Positions 18,489 through 27,067 of a stretch of DNA of 42,560 nucleotides are shown here, piece after piece. Each line of letters opens with the position of its first letter. Within the stretch, counting starts at the first letter, position 1. The position numbers were made by a program, and so were the translations under genes. Origin of the DNA: an uncultured Saprospirales bacterium (lineage in GTDB: Bacteria; Bacteroidota; Bacteroidia; Chitinophagales; Saprospiraceae); the NCBI GenBank assembly GCA_937864265.1, contig CALMIR010000030.1, forward strand, positions 1-42,560, written 5' to 3'. The notes beneath the pieces are model-generated. The model made no database searches, was not told where the DNA came from, and saw only the letters and a list, made by a program, of their open reading frames with translations.

Positions 18489-19250
18489 TCAATGGCTTTT
18501 ATTTAAATTAAACCCTAACCTTAGTGATGCAACTGGCCACCAGCGATAGGTGGACAAGTTGTCTTCAAGTGCTTCTGAGTTAAGCGAATTATGCCGTACA
18601 ATATTTGTACCATCCAACAGGATATTGGGTTTCCCTTTGTAATAAGTACCCAAATCCAAACTAAACCCCACACGCTTACTCGGCACTATTTTTCCGAAAC
18701 TGACGCCAAGATACGGATTAATGATTGATTTATAATCAATCTCGGCTGTTAAATATCCAATTTCTTCTGGAGTCAGTTCAATATCATTGAAAGGAATGTT
18801 ATCCCTCAATTGAAATTTCGCGAAAAAGTAGTTGTCAAAAAAGGCACCAAAGCCTCCTACAAAACGAATATTTGCTTTCCAGGGCTGCCAATCAATCAAA
18901 AAATCGATGTTCGAATGTTTGGCATCTAAATCAATCACAGCATATTGCTCGAATCGATTGAGATTGGTTTCATATCCAGCAACAAAAAAATCCATGTGAT
19001 TAAAGCCTGCCCTCAACCACCAGTTGCTGCTCAATGAAGTGGCAAATTCCAGTCCAATCAAACTTTTGGTGCCAAAATTAAATCCTATAGCCGTTTTGTC
19101 CAAGAAACCAACCTTTGTCGGGCTTTCCTCTGCCACGGCAGTTGTTTCCAAATGATTGAGGAGTGTTTCTGTGTCTTGCGCTCGTAACTTTTGTGTAAAA
19201 AATAAGATAGTAAGAACCAGAACAAAAGTTAGTTGTTTGGGAACATTCAT
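18489..19250 (-). CDS. Putative outer-membrane beta-barrel protein
   Basis: From the ATG at 19250 the protein starts MNVPKQLTFVLVLTILFFTQ and continues KLRAQD, a standard signal peptide with cleavage after RAQ; an ATG five codons upstream (19265) gives a poorer one. The mature ~230 residues show alternating aromatic/polar strands (IGFNFGTKSLIGLEFATSL, WWLRAGFNHMDFF, RFVGGFGAFFDNYFF) and end in a strand with WWPVASLRLGFNLNKSH, typical of small eight-to-ten-stranded barrels. No specific family is recognised. It is the first gene of a two-gene operon with the 590-residue lipoprotein. Confidence 0.8.
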   Translation of the reverse strand: MNVPKQLTFVLVLTILFFTQKLRAQDTETLLNHLETTAVAEESPTKVGFLDKTAIGFNFGTKSLIGLEFATSLSSNWWLRAGFNHMDFFVAGYETNLNRFEQYAVIDLDAKHSNIDFLIDWQPWKANIRFVGGFGAFFDNYFFAKFQLRDNIPFNDIELTPEEIGYLTAEIDYKSIINPYLGVSFGKIVPSKRVGFSLDLGTYYKGKPNILLDGTNIVRHNSLNSEALEDNLSTYRWWPVASLRLGFNLNKSH

Positions 19251-19563
19251 AAATGTAGTGCTCATATTATAAAGTAGTTTTCAACCCCACTAGATTGTTT
19301 TCCTTCCAAAAAAATAAACCAATTAATCCACTGAGGCCAGATTTTAAAAATCGCTTCGTTGTGGTAAGTAGAAAATGCCTCTGAATTGAGATCGCCTCTC
19401 CCGGTATTATTTTAATACTTCGGTTGTGTCTAACGGAAAGGGGGAAAATTGGTTACAGCAAATTAAAAAAATATGAGCTGATTTGCTATTTACTTATTGA
19501 ATAAAGCAATAAGCATGAAAATTTGATGCAAGTGTTATCATGAAAGTGTATTGAACTTAATTG
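19251..19563 (-). other. Long untranslated leader of the barrel-lipoprotein operon
   Basis: If the promoter at 19564-19595 is used, about 305 nt of leader precede the ATG at 19250. It is AT-rich, contains no open frame of note, and includes short inverted stretches such as GCTTATTG / CAATAAG near 19495-19515. No known riboswitch is recognised. Confidence 0.35.
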
Positions 19564-19595
19564 CAAAAGTAAGAAAAAAATCGATTCATGTCAAA
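19564..19595 (-). promoter_or_regulatory. Best-matching Bacteroidota promoter in the window
   Basis: On the minus strand TTTG (19592-19595) is followed 20 bases later by TACTTTTGC (-7 box 19564-19571), the classic -33/-7 arrangement. Transcription would begin near 19557 and run into the barrel-protein and lipoprotein genes. Confidence 0.6.
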
Positions 19596-19632
19596 AAAAA
19601 CACCGCTTTATGCAAAATCATTTTCGAAACCG

Positions 19633-20772
19633 CTATATTTTAGGCAGCTTGCCGTGGGGAAAATACTGGAAATACAATTGTTCTAAGTAGTTGAAGGTTG
19701 GGAAATTGGTCAATATGAAATGGTGCTCCATGGCATCGGCCAGGTTAGTTTTTGAAAAAACAACATTATTGTTCAGCAGTGCTTTTTCTGCAAATTGTTT
19801 GGAGGCAGCTCCATTAAAATACAGATGCGCGATTAGCCCCAAAAAGTTGTTTAACTTATAATTATCCTCATTGTCTCTGTCCATGATTTCGGACAATACA
19901 TTGGATACAATTTGATATTGCATGCGTTCCAAAGCTTGCACCCCTATAGCAAAAAGTTTATCAGAAGAATAGGGCACCAAGGTCAGGGTATTTAGTGCCA
20001 AAGGCATAATGTCGGGATAGTCTTTTTTTAGAGAAACAATCGCAATTTTATAAATACAGTCTTTAATGGCGCGCGCTGCATTGCCATAAATGGGTCGGCT
20101 AGCAGAAGCCTCCTCGTTGCCCATACTTAATTTGATCAAAATACCCTTGTAAATTTCAAGTACATCTTCCATGTTTTTGCGACTGCCTGGTTCCAGTGAA
20201 TTGGCAACGACCAGCCCAATCGATCTGACTAGTAAAGAAATATTTGGTGTATCCTCATAGATTTCTTCCTCCAAATGCTTTAATATTTTTTCCAGCGCTT
20301 CTATGACAAAACCCGTTTCCAGCCCACCTTTAGAATAAATACCCAAGTGTTCCAGGTCTTTGTAGTAATCCCCTTCTATCCCTTGTCCCTGTTTGTATTG
20401 CCTCAGAATTTTCCCCTGTATGATTTCTACCGTTTTGGCGCGATACCCTTGTGATTGAATCAAATTGAAATAGAGGTAGCGCAGTGCATGCCCCAACATG
20501 AAAACAAATAAGGTGGTACTCAAAATGCAACGCCACAAAGGCAATGGAAAAGCGGGGCACGATTGGATGGGAAAAGCTAATAACAGGATGAACAAGAGCA
20601 AAACTGGTTGTAAAACCAGTGGCTTTATAATGTGGGACAAATAGTTTTTGTTGCTGATGCGACGGATATCATCGGGCAAAAAAATCTGGCTCACCAGCGT
20701 AGGAATACCCAGTAAGAATACAACGACAGTAACCGCCATTTCTGCCATCAACTGTAGGTAGTCTTCGTTCAT
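19633..20772 (-). CDS. Membrane protein with helical cytoplasmic domain, unknown function
   Basis: A 379-residue protein with three N-terminal membrane segments, roughly residues 12-32 (MAVTVVVFLLGIPTLVSQIF), 48-68 (IKPLVLQPVLLLFILLLAF) and 78-100 (LWRCILSTTLFVFMLGHAL). The remaining ~270 residues are helical and look like an alpha-solenoid (repeating helix pairs such as GFVIEALEKILKHLEEEIYE and DIMPLALNTLTLV). No family is recognised. It lies 76 bp downstream of the response regulator on the same strand, so it is probably the third gene of the kinase-regulator operon and may be its membrane-bound partner or output. No catalytic motif seen. Confidence 0.75.
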   Translation of the reverse strand: MNEDYLQLMAEMAVTVVVFLLGIPTLVSQIFLPDDIRRISNKNYLSHIIKPLVLQPVLLLFILLLAFPIQSCPAFPLPLWRCILSTTLFVFMLGHALRYLYFNLIQSQGYRAKTVEIIQGKILRQYKQGQGIEGDYYKDLEHLGIYSKGGLETGFVIEALEKILKHLEEEIYEDTPNISLLVRSIGLVVANSLEPGSRKNMEDVLEIYKGILIKLSMGNEEASASRPIYGNAARAIKDCIYKIAIVSLKKDYPDIMPLALNTLTLVPYSSDKLFAIGVQALERMQYQIVSNVLSEIMDRDNEDNYKLNNFLGLIAHLYFNGAASKQFAEKALLNNNVVFSKTNLADAMEHHFILTNFPTFNYLEQLYFQYFPHGKLPKI

Positions 20773-20779
20773 ATATCAA

Positions 20780-20803
20780 TGAGGATGTGAGGATGCGAGA
20801 ATG
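20780..20803. repeat. Short octamer tandem repeat
   Basis: TGAGGATG occurs twice (20780-20795), followed by a variant CGAGAATG (20796-20803). It lies in the 76-bp gap between the response regulator and the membrane-protein gene, just upstream of the latter's ATG. Confidence 0.7.
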
Positions 20804-20848
20804 CGGGGTGTGGTATGTCAGCACGGTACTACGCTAAAGCCAGCTATG

Positions 20849-21349
20849 CTAATGACTCGACTGGCCATTTTTAGCTACTTCGCGAATAAAATCCAATAGC
20901 GCTGTGTGTGGCATCATGGCGTTTTTACGTCGGTATTTGACTTTAGCCAAATTGAGCTTAGCCAAATCTGCTTCCAGTTCTTCCCGCTGCTCTACAGTAA
21001 ATACGCCATAGCGATGGGCGCCGGAATTTTGATGAATTTTCAAATTGGGCTGCGGCCCCAGGTCACTGAAAATAGACTTCAACAATTCCAGTCCCAAACG
21101 GCTAGAGTCTGAGCCATTTTTAAATTGTAATTGCTGGTGTAGTTTAACCCACACCTCATCCCTTCCAGGTGGAATGCGGATATCGATGATAACGATGTCG
21201 TAAATCCGGCTATTCAAATAAAAGTAGGCTTCAGAAGCGCTCGCAGCTATATCGAGCTTGAAGCGGCCATCAACATAAACCGGACTGGTCAATTCGTACA
21301 AATCATTTTCAGCATTATCCTCTATCCAAAGAACCTTCATTTGTTCCAT
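20849..21349 (-). CDS. Atypical stand-alone response regulator
   Basis: A 166-residue receiver-like protein without an output domain. The acidic pair is Glu10-Asp11 (VLWIEDN), the phospho-acceptor is probably Asp56 (DIVIIDIRIPPGRDE), and a helix GLELLKSIF follows. It departs from canonical receivers: residues 60-85 (PPGRDEVWVKLHQQLQFKNG) form an insertion after the acceptor strand, and the usual Thr/Ser and Lys strands are hard to place, with QNSGAHRYG and KYRRK as the nearest candidates. The gene starts 8 bp after the histidine kinase stop, so the two are co-translated and presumably a cognate pair. With no DNA-binding domain, output is likely through protein contact. Confidence 0.8.
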   Translation of the reverse strand: MEQMKVLWIEDNAENDLYELTSPVYVDGRFKLDIAASASEAYFYLNSRIYDIVIIDIRIPPGRDEVWVKLHQQLQFKNGSDSSRLGLELLKSIFSDLGPQPNLKIHQNSGAHRYGVFTVEQREELEADLAKLNLAKVKYRRKNAMMPHTALLDFIREVAKNGQSSH

Positions 21350-21357
21350 GTTTTTGT

Positions 21358-23511
21358 TTAATTGCGGGGTAATTGTATCAACACCTTCGTGACAAAAGGG
21401 CTGCTAAAATCATTTTTCAAATTGCCCAATGTAGGCGTACTGCTAATTTGAAGGATACCTCCATGCTTTTCGATCACTTTTTTAGAATCGTATAAGCCCA
21501 AACCGGTGCCGGGTCTGCGCTTGTCGCTGGAATGAATACCTCGGTATCCCACCTGATAGATCAGCCCTTGCTCCAGTTCTTCGGGGGTGATGCCTACGCC
21601 CCAATTCTCTACTTCCAATTGTACCCATTCTTGTTGTAAATTGGCGTTAACAGAAACGAAGGCTTTTGCCGGTTCTTTGCGGGTCCAACTGTATTTAATG
21701 GCGTTGTGAACAATATTCAATAAGGCACGCATCAAGTCTTCTTCATCTCCATTGATGTAGCTGTTTTTGATGGCGCGGATATTGAGGCGCACTTCGATTC
21801 CGCGAGAAGTGGCATATTCTTCCAAAACCTTTAAAACCGCGCCTACGAGTTCGTATAAATCTATGCGCTGTATGCCCGTTTTCTTTTTAACCGGGCTCAA
21901 AATATAACTGCGCAAATTATGGACGCTCGATTCCATTTCCAAAACGGTATCCACACTTCGCTGCAAGGTAATAAGGCTACACAATCGCAGTATCTCCCGC
22001 AGGTGGTTGCGAATATCTTTTACCCACTCTCGGGAAAAATTGCCTATTGAAGCCTGCTCCCCTACCATTTCGCGGATGCGTATGGTAGCATTCCGAATGT
22101 TTGGGATTTCCTGCTTTTCCCCTTTGCCTTCTATAAGCGATAAAAGACGCATCAATTCGGCGCTGAATGTATTGGTATCATCCGATTCTGTATCCAGTTG
22201 ATGGCCTATTTTTTCCAGTGATTGTCTGAGGCCAGCTATGCTTCCATGGAGTTGTGCGCTGATTTTATTTTCGTCTAACTTTTCTTTGCCACTTATTTTA
22301 AGGCTTTTACCTGAGAAAGAACGGATCACAGCATCCATAGCCTGCTTGGCATTGATCAGAGTAGAGGAATAAGAATGCAGTACTTTCCCAATATCAGTCG
22401 TCAACTCCTGCAACTGTTGTCGGGTTTCAAGGTAATCGGTGATGTCCTTTTCAGCGCCCAAGTGACCAATAAAACGCCCCGCAGTATTTTTCAGCGATTT
22501 GGCATGGACTTCATACTGCCTCACTTCGCCTTTGCCATTGTAGGCGGTGATCCAATAATCGATGATCTCGTTTTTATGGATCAACTCCTCTTCAAAACGC
22601 CTCATTTCTTCATCGGAATGATAAAACTGGCGCATGTCTTTTCCGATCAAGTCTTCGGGCGTTTCGGCTCCTCTGTTATTGGCAAAACGGGTATTGCAGT
22701 GCTTCAGGATGTGCTCCTCATTGCGGTTAATTTCTATCCGATACAAGCCAATGGGTACTTCATTGACCAGTTTGAAATACAACGCCTCTGTCGTTACGTC
22801 ATCAAGAATGCCCTCCATCCCAGCGAACTGTCCCGATGCATTGTAAACTGCTCTGGCACTCATCGAACCGGTGAACTGTCCGCCGTTTTTTGTCTGATGC
22901 TCCTGAATGCGATTGAAAACATGGCCTGATTCCTTCAATTGTTCGATGATCTGTTCGAGGTCTTCAGACTTACAGAAAAATTCATTCAGCGGAACGTCCT
23001 TCATCTCCTCCAAACTGGAATACCCATGCATTTGTGCAAATCGATTATTGGCATGCACCAAACCCCGCCCCTCTCTGATGTTAAAAATACCTACCTGCAA
23101 ATCGGCAAACAGGCGGTCGTAGCGCTGATTTTTAGTCAATGGGATCATTAGGCAGACCAATCCCATGATCTGATGGGTTGCATCATCCCAAATGGCCAGG
23201 CTGTAGTCCCAAACATGTTTGGCGTTTGCGCCAATTTTCAAATCGATCACGGTACTTTTTAACCACTGACCCGATGGCATGTCGTGGAGGCGTTCCAAAT
23301 GCTGCTCCCGGTCGGAAGGATGGATGTAATAAGCGCTGATGGTGTCCTGAAAGCTTACTACCTGGGGTAGGTCAAATAAAATGCGGCATTCTTCATTGTA
23401 CTTCAAGAAAGTGCCGTCCAGGCTTACTAAGAAGACAGGGAATGGCAGATTCACACACTGTTGAAAATGGTGATCGGCGAATTGGATGGTCTTGTGATAA
23501 TCTGCCGTCAT
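21358..23511 (-). CDS. PAS-domain sensor histidine kinase
   Basis: A 717-residue soluble kinase without membrane segments. It has about three PAS domains (roughly residues 10-130, 130-250 and 250-370; for example VFLVSLDGTFLKYNEECR and GIFNIREGRGLVHANNRFAQ), then a helical stretch and a C-terminal HATPase domain with N-box LLNIVHNAIKYSW, a G-box region RRPGTGLGLYDSKKVIEKHGG and an F-like segment GYRGIHSSDK. A canonical H-box is not obvious; the best candidates for the phosphorylated His are SSVHNLRSYI near residue 535 and KVLHSYSSTL near residue 375. It is the first gene of the kinase-regulator-membrane-protein run. It probably senses a cytoplasmic signal, since it is not membrane-anchored. 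Confidence 0.9.
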   Translation of the reverse strand: MTADYHKTIQFADHHFQQCVNLPFPVFLVSLDGTFLKYNEECRILFDLPQVVSFQDTISAYYIHPSDREQHLERLHDMPSGQWLKSTVIDLKIGANAKHVWDYSLAIWDDATHQIMGLVCLMIPLTKNQRYDRLFADLQVGIFNIREGRGLVHANNRFAQMHGYSSLEEMKDVPLNEFFCKSEDLEQIIEQLKESGHVFNRIQEHQTKNGGQFTGSMSARAVYNASGQFAGMEGILDDVTTEALYFKLVNEVPIGLYRIEINRNEEHILKHCNTRFANNRGAETPEDLIGKDMRQFYHSDEEMRRFEEELIHKNEIIDYWITAYNGKGEVRQYEVHAKSLKNTAGRFIGHLGAEKDITDYLETRQQLQELTTDIGKVLHSYSSTLINAKQAMDAVIRSFSGKSLKISGKEKLDENKISAQLHGSIAGLRQSLEKIGHQLDTESDDTNTFSAELMRLLSLIEGKGEKQEIPNIRNATIRIREMVGEQASIGNFSREWVKDIRNHLREILRLCSLITLQRSVDTVLEMESSVHNLRSYILSPVKKKTGIQRIDLYELVGAVLKVLEEYATSRGIEVRLNIRAIKNSYINGDEEDLMRALLNIVHNAIKYSWTRKEPAKAFVSVNANLQQEWVQLEVENWGVGITPEELEQGLIYQVGYRGIHSSDKRRPGTGLGLYDSKKVIEKHGGILQISSTPTLGNLKNDFSSPFVTKVLIQLPRN

Positions 23512-23589
23512 TACAATTTTCCTGCTGTTGATGACTGCCGAACGGCGAAGTTAAGCCTTTTTTATGTATATTCACAGTGTATTGCTATT

Positions 23590-23712
23590 TAGTTGTATGC
23601 AAAAAACTACTTCCCAATTTATCCGAGGTCCTTACCCTAACGGACACACTTGAAATGAACCGTTAAGCCTGCCAGGGTAAGGACACAATCGGGAACTTAA
23701 TTTTTCTGCGTC
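23590..23712. repeat. Solitary copy of the ~120-nt palindromic element
   Basis: Begins TAGTTGTATGCAAAAAACTA and ends TTAATTTTTCTGCGT, the same termini as the array at 13.3 kb. The left arm has TTCCCAATTT and GGTCCTTACCCT, the right arm AGGGTAAGGAC and AATCGGGAAC. The T-A pair at the fifth base of the TTCCT arm in the array is C-G here, a compensatory change. Placement is also the same: between the 3' end of one minus-strand gene (NlpC/P60) and the 5' end of the next (histidine kinase). Confidence 0.9.
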
Positions 23713-23757
23713 ACTTAATTGTTGCACAGGTGGGTTGCTTCAATGCTGGCATCGGAA

Positions 23758-24318
23758 TCAAGGGACAACGTTTCTAGCTGCAAAAATCTTAGGCGCCCAG
23801 TAATCATTGTTGGTAATGTTATCCACTACGACTCCTCGCTGCGTGCTGTGAATTACCTCTATCCCTTTGTCACTATTGGCGACCACCATGGCCACATGAA
23901 ATATTTCAGAATCGGGCGAGCGCTTGAAAAAAATCAGATCTCCGGGCTGTGATTCATCTATTTTTACTTTTTTTCCATCGTTAACTTGAGTCCTGGAGCT
24001 ACCGGAAAGCTGTATGTCAAATTTTTTCATCACATACCCTGTCAGGCCAGAACAGTCAAAGCCTTTGGGATCTTTGCCCGCATATTTATAGGGCTTGCCG
24101 AGCTGTTTTTTGGCATAAGCCACAATTTCTTTACGAAGTCGAGCCTCTTCCGAATCGGAATGGGTAGCCGATTCGTCTTCAGCAACACTTTCTCCTCCAG
24201 AGCTTGAGCGAGCGGGAGGGTTGTTCCGCAAAGGCAGATTGGCGCTAATATCACAGGCGTAGAGGTTCAGCCAGATATATAGACCGGCTGCCAAAATGGT
24301 TAAACGGTTTTTGGACAT
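23758..24318 (-). CDS. NlpC/P60 family lipoprotein (C40 peptidase)
   Basis: A 186-residue cell-wall hydrolase that would cut peptide stems of peptidoglycan. The N-terminus ends in LNLYAC, a lipobox with Cys22, followed by a Ser/Glu-rich linker (about 35-60). The NlpC/P60 domain occupies about 62-186 with catalytic Cys89 (GFDCSGL), His141 (FHVAMVV) and His157 (IHSTQRG). It starts with AYAKKQLGKPYKYAG, the usual family entry. Being lipid-anchored, it probably acts in the periplasm at the outer membrane. It lies on the same strand as the PIG-L gene upstream, about 100 bp away, and is followed by the palindromic element. Confidence 0.93.
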   Translation of the reverse strand: MSKNRLTILAAGLYIWLNLYACDISANLPLRNNPPARSSSGGESVAEDESATHSDSEEARLRKEIVAYAKKQLGKPYKYAGKDPKGFDCSGLTGYVMKKFDIQLSGSSRTQVNDGKKVKIDESQPGDLIFFKRSPDSEIFHVAMVVANSDKGIEVIHSTQRGVVVDNITNNDYWAPKIFAARNVVP

Positions 24319-24420
24319 TTTAGCGATTGTATTGATTCACCAGCAGCATAACGCCTGGACTTTCAAAATAGTGTTGAAGGCCAAACCGATTAAGCTTTTT
24401 TTAATAAAAGCCTCGCTTTA

Positions 24421-26925
24421 CTAATTACCTAAGGACACCAGATTGGCAAACAATCGAAAAGCACCAGGCACCCCGGCAGGTAGTTCTCTAAACCAGGAAT
24501 AGCCCGTATAAATATAATAGCCTTTGCCATATTGGGCTACCAACAACCCCCCATTTCGGGCAGGCTCGTCGGGGTCGTTGCAGGATAACAAGGCCGTGTA
24601 ACGTTCGTCCCATTCATTGGGAAAATACAGCCCGCGCTCCTGTATCCAGCCTTCAAAGTCTTTTTCTGTAATTTTATTCGGTGTATTCAGCAGCGGATGG
24701 TTTGGCACCAGAATATTAACGGAGGCCGTTTCTACGGAGACCCGATCTCTGGAAATTTTGAACGGGTACGGCCCGATTTGGTCGGCGGGCATCACCAGGT
24801 CGGACGTGGTATTGTATTGAACCACCAGCGTACCGCCATTTTCCACATACTGCATCAACCTGGTTTGGTGAAATTTCATGCGCTCATTGGTGTTGTAAGC
24901 CCGTATGCCCACAACGATGGCATCGTACTGCTCCAAAGCACCACTACTCAGGGCCTCGTCGCTTAGATTGGTCACTTCATAACCCATTTGGGTCAAATAA
25001 TCGGCCACTTCATCGCCAGCCCCCATGATGTAGCCCACTTTTTCACCTGCTTTTTTAAGATCCACCCGGACTATTTTTGCTTGATTTTCCTGCACTACTG
25101 TTTGGGTAGGGATGTGGTCGTAAGCCACAACGATCAATTCATCATCGTAGGTACGGCCATTGAGTACAACAGTGGCCTTCAACTCTGCTTCTTGCTGATC
25201 GTTGGGTGGAAAAACCTGAAAATGCAGGCGCGCTTCTTCTCCTTTTAGCTTGAGCTCAAATTCCTGTACCGCCGGCTCTATGCGCCAGCTTTTGGGATGA
25301 TCCAGGCTCAATTGGCCTTTGATATTGGCTTGTCCGGCTTTGACCACCACTTCAATTTCCTGCGGCTGATCGCTGGCAAAAACATAGACTTTTTTGGCCA
25401 TATTGGCAAATACGGGTGGTATAACCTCAAAAGGGCGATATACTTCGCCTTTGACCGAGTCGGTTTCTTTGTAAACCACATCTCGAACAAAGCTCAGCGT
25501 CTCCCCTTCTATTTCCAATACAAACTGAACGCTTACGCGGCGCGGTGTTTCCGGCAACCCGCGCAATGCCTGATCTTCTACGTTATACATGCCCAATGGA
25601 TGGGGTTTTCCCAACCAGTAGGGCGTCGAGTAGTCCAATTGTTCGGACAAAGGAAGTGTGTAGGAAAATTGATATTTTTGATTGAATTCCAAGGACAGGT
25701 TCAATAGGCTATCCACCTTGCTGGGTAAAAAAGTTATTTTGCCTATTTGGACAACTTGTGGGGAACGGTTCACCATTTCCACATTGAGTTTAACCGTTTC
25801 GCCCGGACTTGCCCAATAATCGGCTGCCGTCACTTCCGCAAAAAGCCCCATGCAAGCCAGAATAACTTCTTTAATTTCGGCTATTTTCACCTGTTTCCAA
25901 TGGCCGTCCTCCAGACCTTGCATTTCCCGGTAGGCGGCTATAAGGCCGGGCACACTGGCATATGGCCGACTAAAGTTGAAATTTTTCTCCACCTCAGCCA
26001 GCAACTTACCTACTTTTTCACCGCCTTTCACCCGCGTCCAGGAGGTATTGATTCCGTCAAAGAGGTTTTCTTTATTTACTGGCATATCGCCTTTGAGCAA
26101 TAGCAGGTATTCACTTTGGGATCCCCTGGCACCGGCTGAACCAAATCCCTGGCTTTTGTGCATACTGCGGCTGTCGGCGGCGATCTCTCCATAAGATTGG
26201 CCTCGTTCAGGATAATAGCCGCCTACATCCACACTCATCATATTCGTTTTATCGGCTTTGTCAAAGGCTTCCTGACTGCCGTAAAACCACCAAGATGTAT
26301 TAAAAAACAAGCGCTGAGGCTGCCAGGCATCGACCTGAGCCAATTGCTCGGGGTATGCCTCCTTTTTACCCGCCAAATCAAAGGCTTCAAAAGCTAAAAT
26401 AGCTGAACCGGTATGATGGCCATGTGTTCTGCCCGCAGAATTGTGGTCAAAACGGTTGATGATCACATCGGGCTGCCATTTGCGAATGGCCCACACCACA
26501 TCGGCCAGTACATCGTCGCGCTGCCAAATGTTGAACGTCTCATCGGGGTGTTTGGAATAACCAAAATCATTGGCCCTTGAAAAAAACTGCGTACCGCCAT
26601 CCGTTCTGCGTGCTGCCAACAGCTCTTGGGTACGAATCACGCCTAGCAATTCCTGAATTTCTGTACCGATGAGGTTTTGACCGCCATCGCCTCTAGTGAG
26701 GGAAAGATAGGCAGTTTCCGCCTTCACTTCATTGGCCAGATAGGTAATCAGGCGGGTATTTTCATCGTCCGGGTGAGCGGCTACATAGAGCGCAGAACCC
26801 AAAAAACTCAATTTTTGTATGCCTTGATGGATATCGGCAGCAGACCATTTTTTAGGCGCCTGGGCTTGAAGGGTCCAGCTAAAGACAGTTGCGAACAATA
26901 AAATTGCAGTCAAACGAAAAGCCAT
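24421..26925 (-). CDS. PIG-L (LmbE) family deacetylase, secreted multi-domain
   Basis: The ATG at 26925 gives MAFRLTAILLFATVFSWTLQ, a signal peptide with cleavage after AQA; an ATG ten codons upstream (26955) is less likely. The 834-residue protein has an N-terminal PIG-L domain (about 35-300) with the zinc motif VAAHPDDENTR, then THGHHTGS near residue 175. This domain hydrolyses N-acetyl groups from sugars. The middle has beta-sandwich segments; the last ~200 residues (VGYIMGAGDEVADYL, YDAIVVGIRAYNTNERM, VENGGTLVVQYNT) resemble a glutamine-amidotransferase/ThuA-like fold. Similar long PIG-L proteins occur widely in Bacteroidota. The substrate is unknown; a periplasmic or extracellular glycan is likely. 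Confidence 0.9.
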   Translation of the reverse strand: MAFRLTAILLFATVFSWTLQAQAPKKWSAADIHQGIQKLSFLGSALYVAAHPDDENTRLITYLANEVKAETAYLSLTRGDGGQNLIGTEIQELLGVIRTQELLAARRTDGGTQFFSRANDFGYSKHPDETFNIWQRDDVLADVVWAIRKWQPDVIINRFDHNSAGRTHGHHTGSAILAFEAFDLAGKKEAYPEQLAQVDAWQPQRLFFNTSWWFYGSQEAFDKADKTNMMSVDVGGYYPERGQSYGEIAADSRSMHKSQGFGSAGARGSQSEYLLLLKGDMPVNKENLFDGINTSWTRVKGGEKVGKLLAEVEKNFNFSRPYASVPGLIAAYREMQGLEDGHWKQVKIAEIKEVILACMGLFAEVTAADYWASPGETVKLNVEMVNRSPQVVQIGKITFLPSKVDSLLNLSLEFNQKYQFSYTLPLSEQLDYSTPYWLGKPHPLGMYNVEDQALRGLPETPRRVSVQFVLEIEGETLSFVRDVVYKETDSVKGEVYRPFEVIPPVFANMAKKVYVFASDQPQEIEVVVKAGQANIKGQLSLDHPKSWRIEPAVQEFELKLKGEEARLHFQVFPPNDQQEAELKATVVLNGRTYDDELIVVAYDHIPTQTVVQENQAKIVRVDLKKAGEKVGYIMGAGDEVADYLTQMGYEVTNLSDEALSSGALEQYDAIVVGIRAYNTNERMKFHQTRLMQYVENGGTLVVQYNTTSDLVMPADQIGPYPFKISRDRVSVETASVNILVPNHPLLNTPNKITEKDFEGWIQERGLYFPNEWDERYTALLSCNDPDEPARNGGLLVAQYGKGYYIYTGYSWFRELPAGVPGAFRLFANLVSLGN

Positions 26926-27023
26926 AAAACTTGTTTTTTCAATACTCCAATGCAATATAGAAAAGCTTTTCGCGGAAATAAGTTTAGCCTTACAGTCAAT
27001 TTATTAAAAATCCGTTCAATCCC

Positions 27024-27031
27024 TATTTTTG
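27024..27031 (+). promoter_or_regulatory. Candidate -7 promoter box of the cupin gene
   Basis: TATTTTTG matches TAnnTTTG. Transcription would begin near 27038, which excludes the upstream TTG at 27029 as a start and supports ATG 27068 with a ~30-nt leader. Confidence 0.45.
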
Positions 27032-27067
27032 TACGACCTGATTGTCAAGAACCCAAAATCAAGACGA

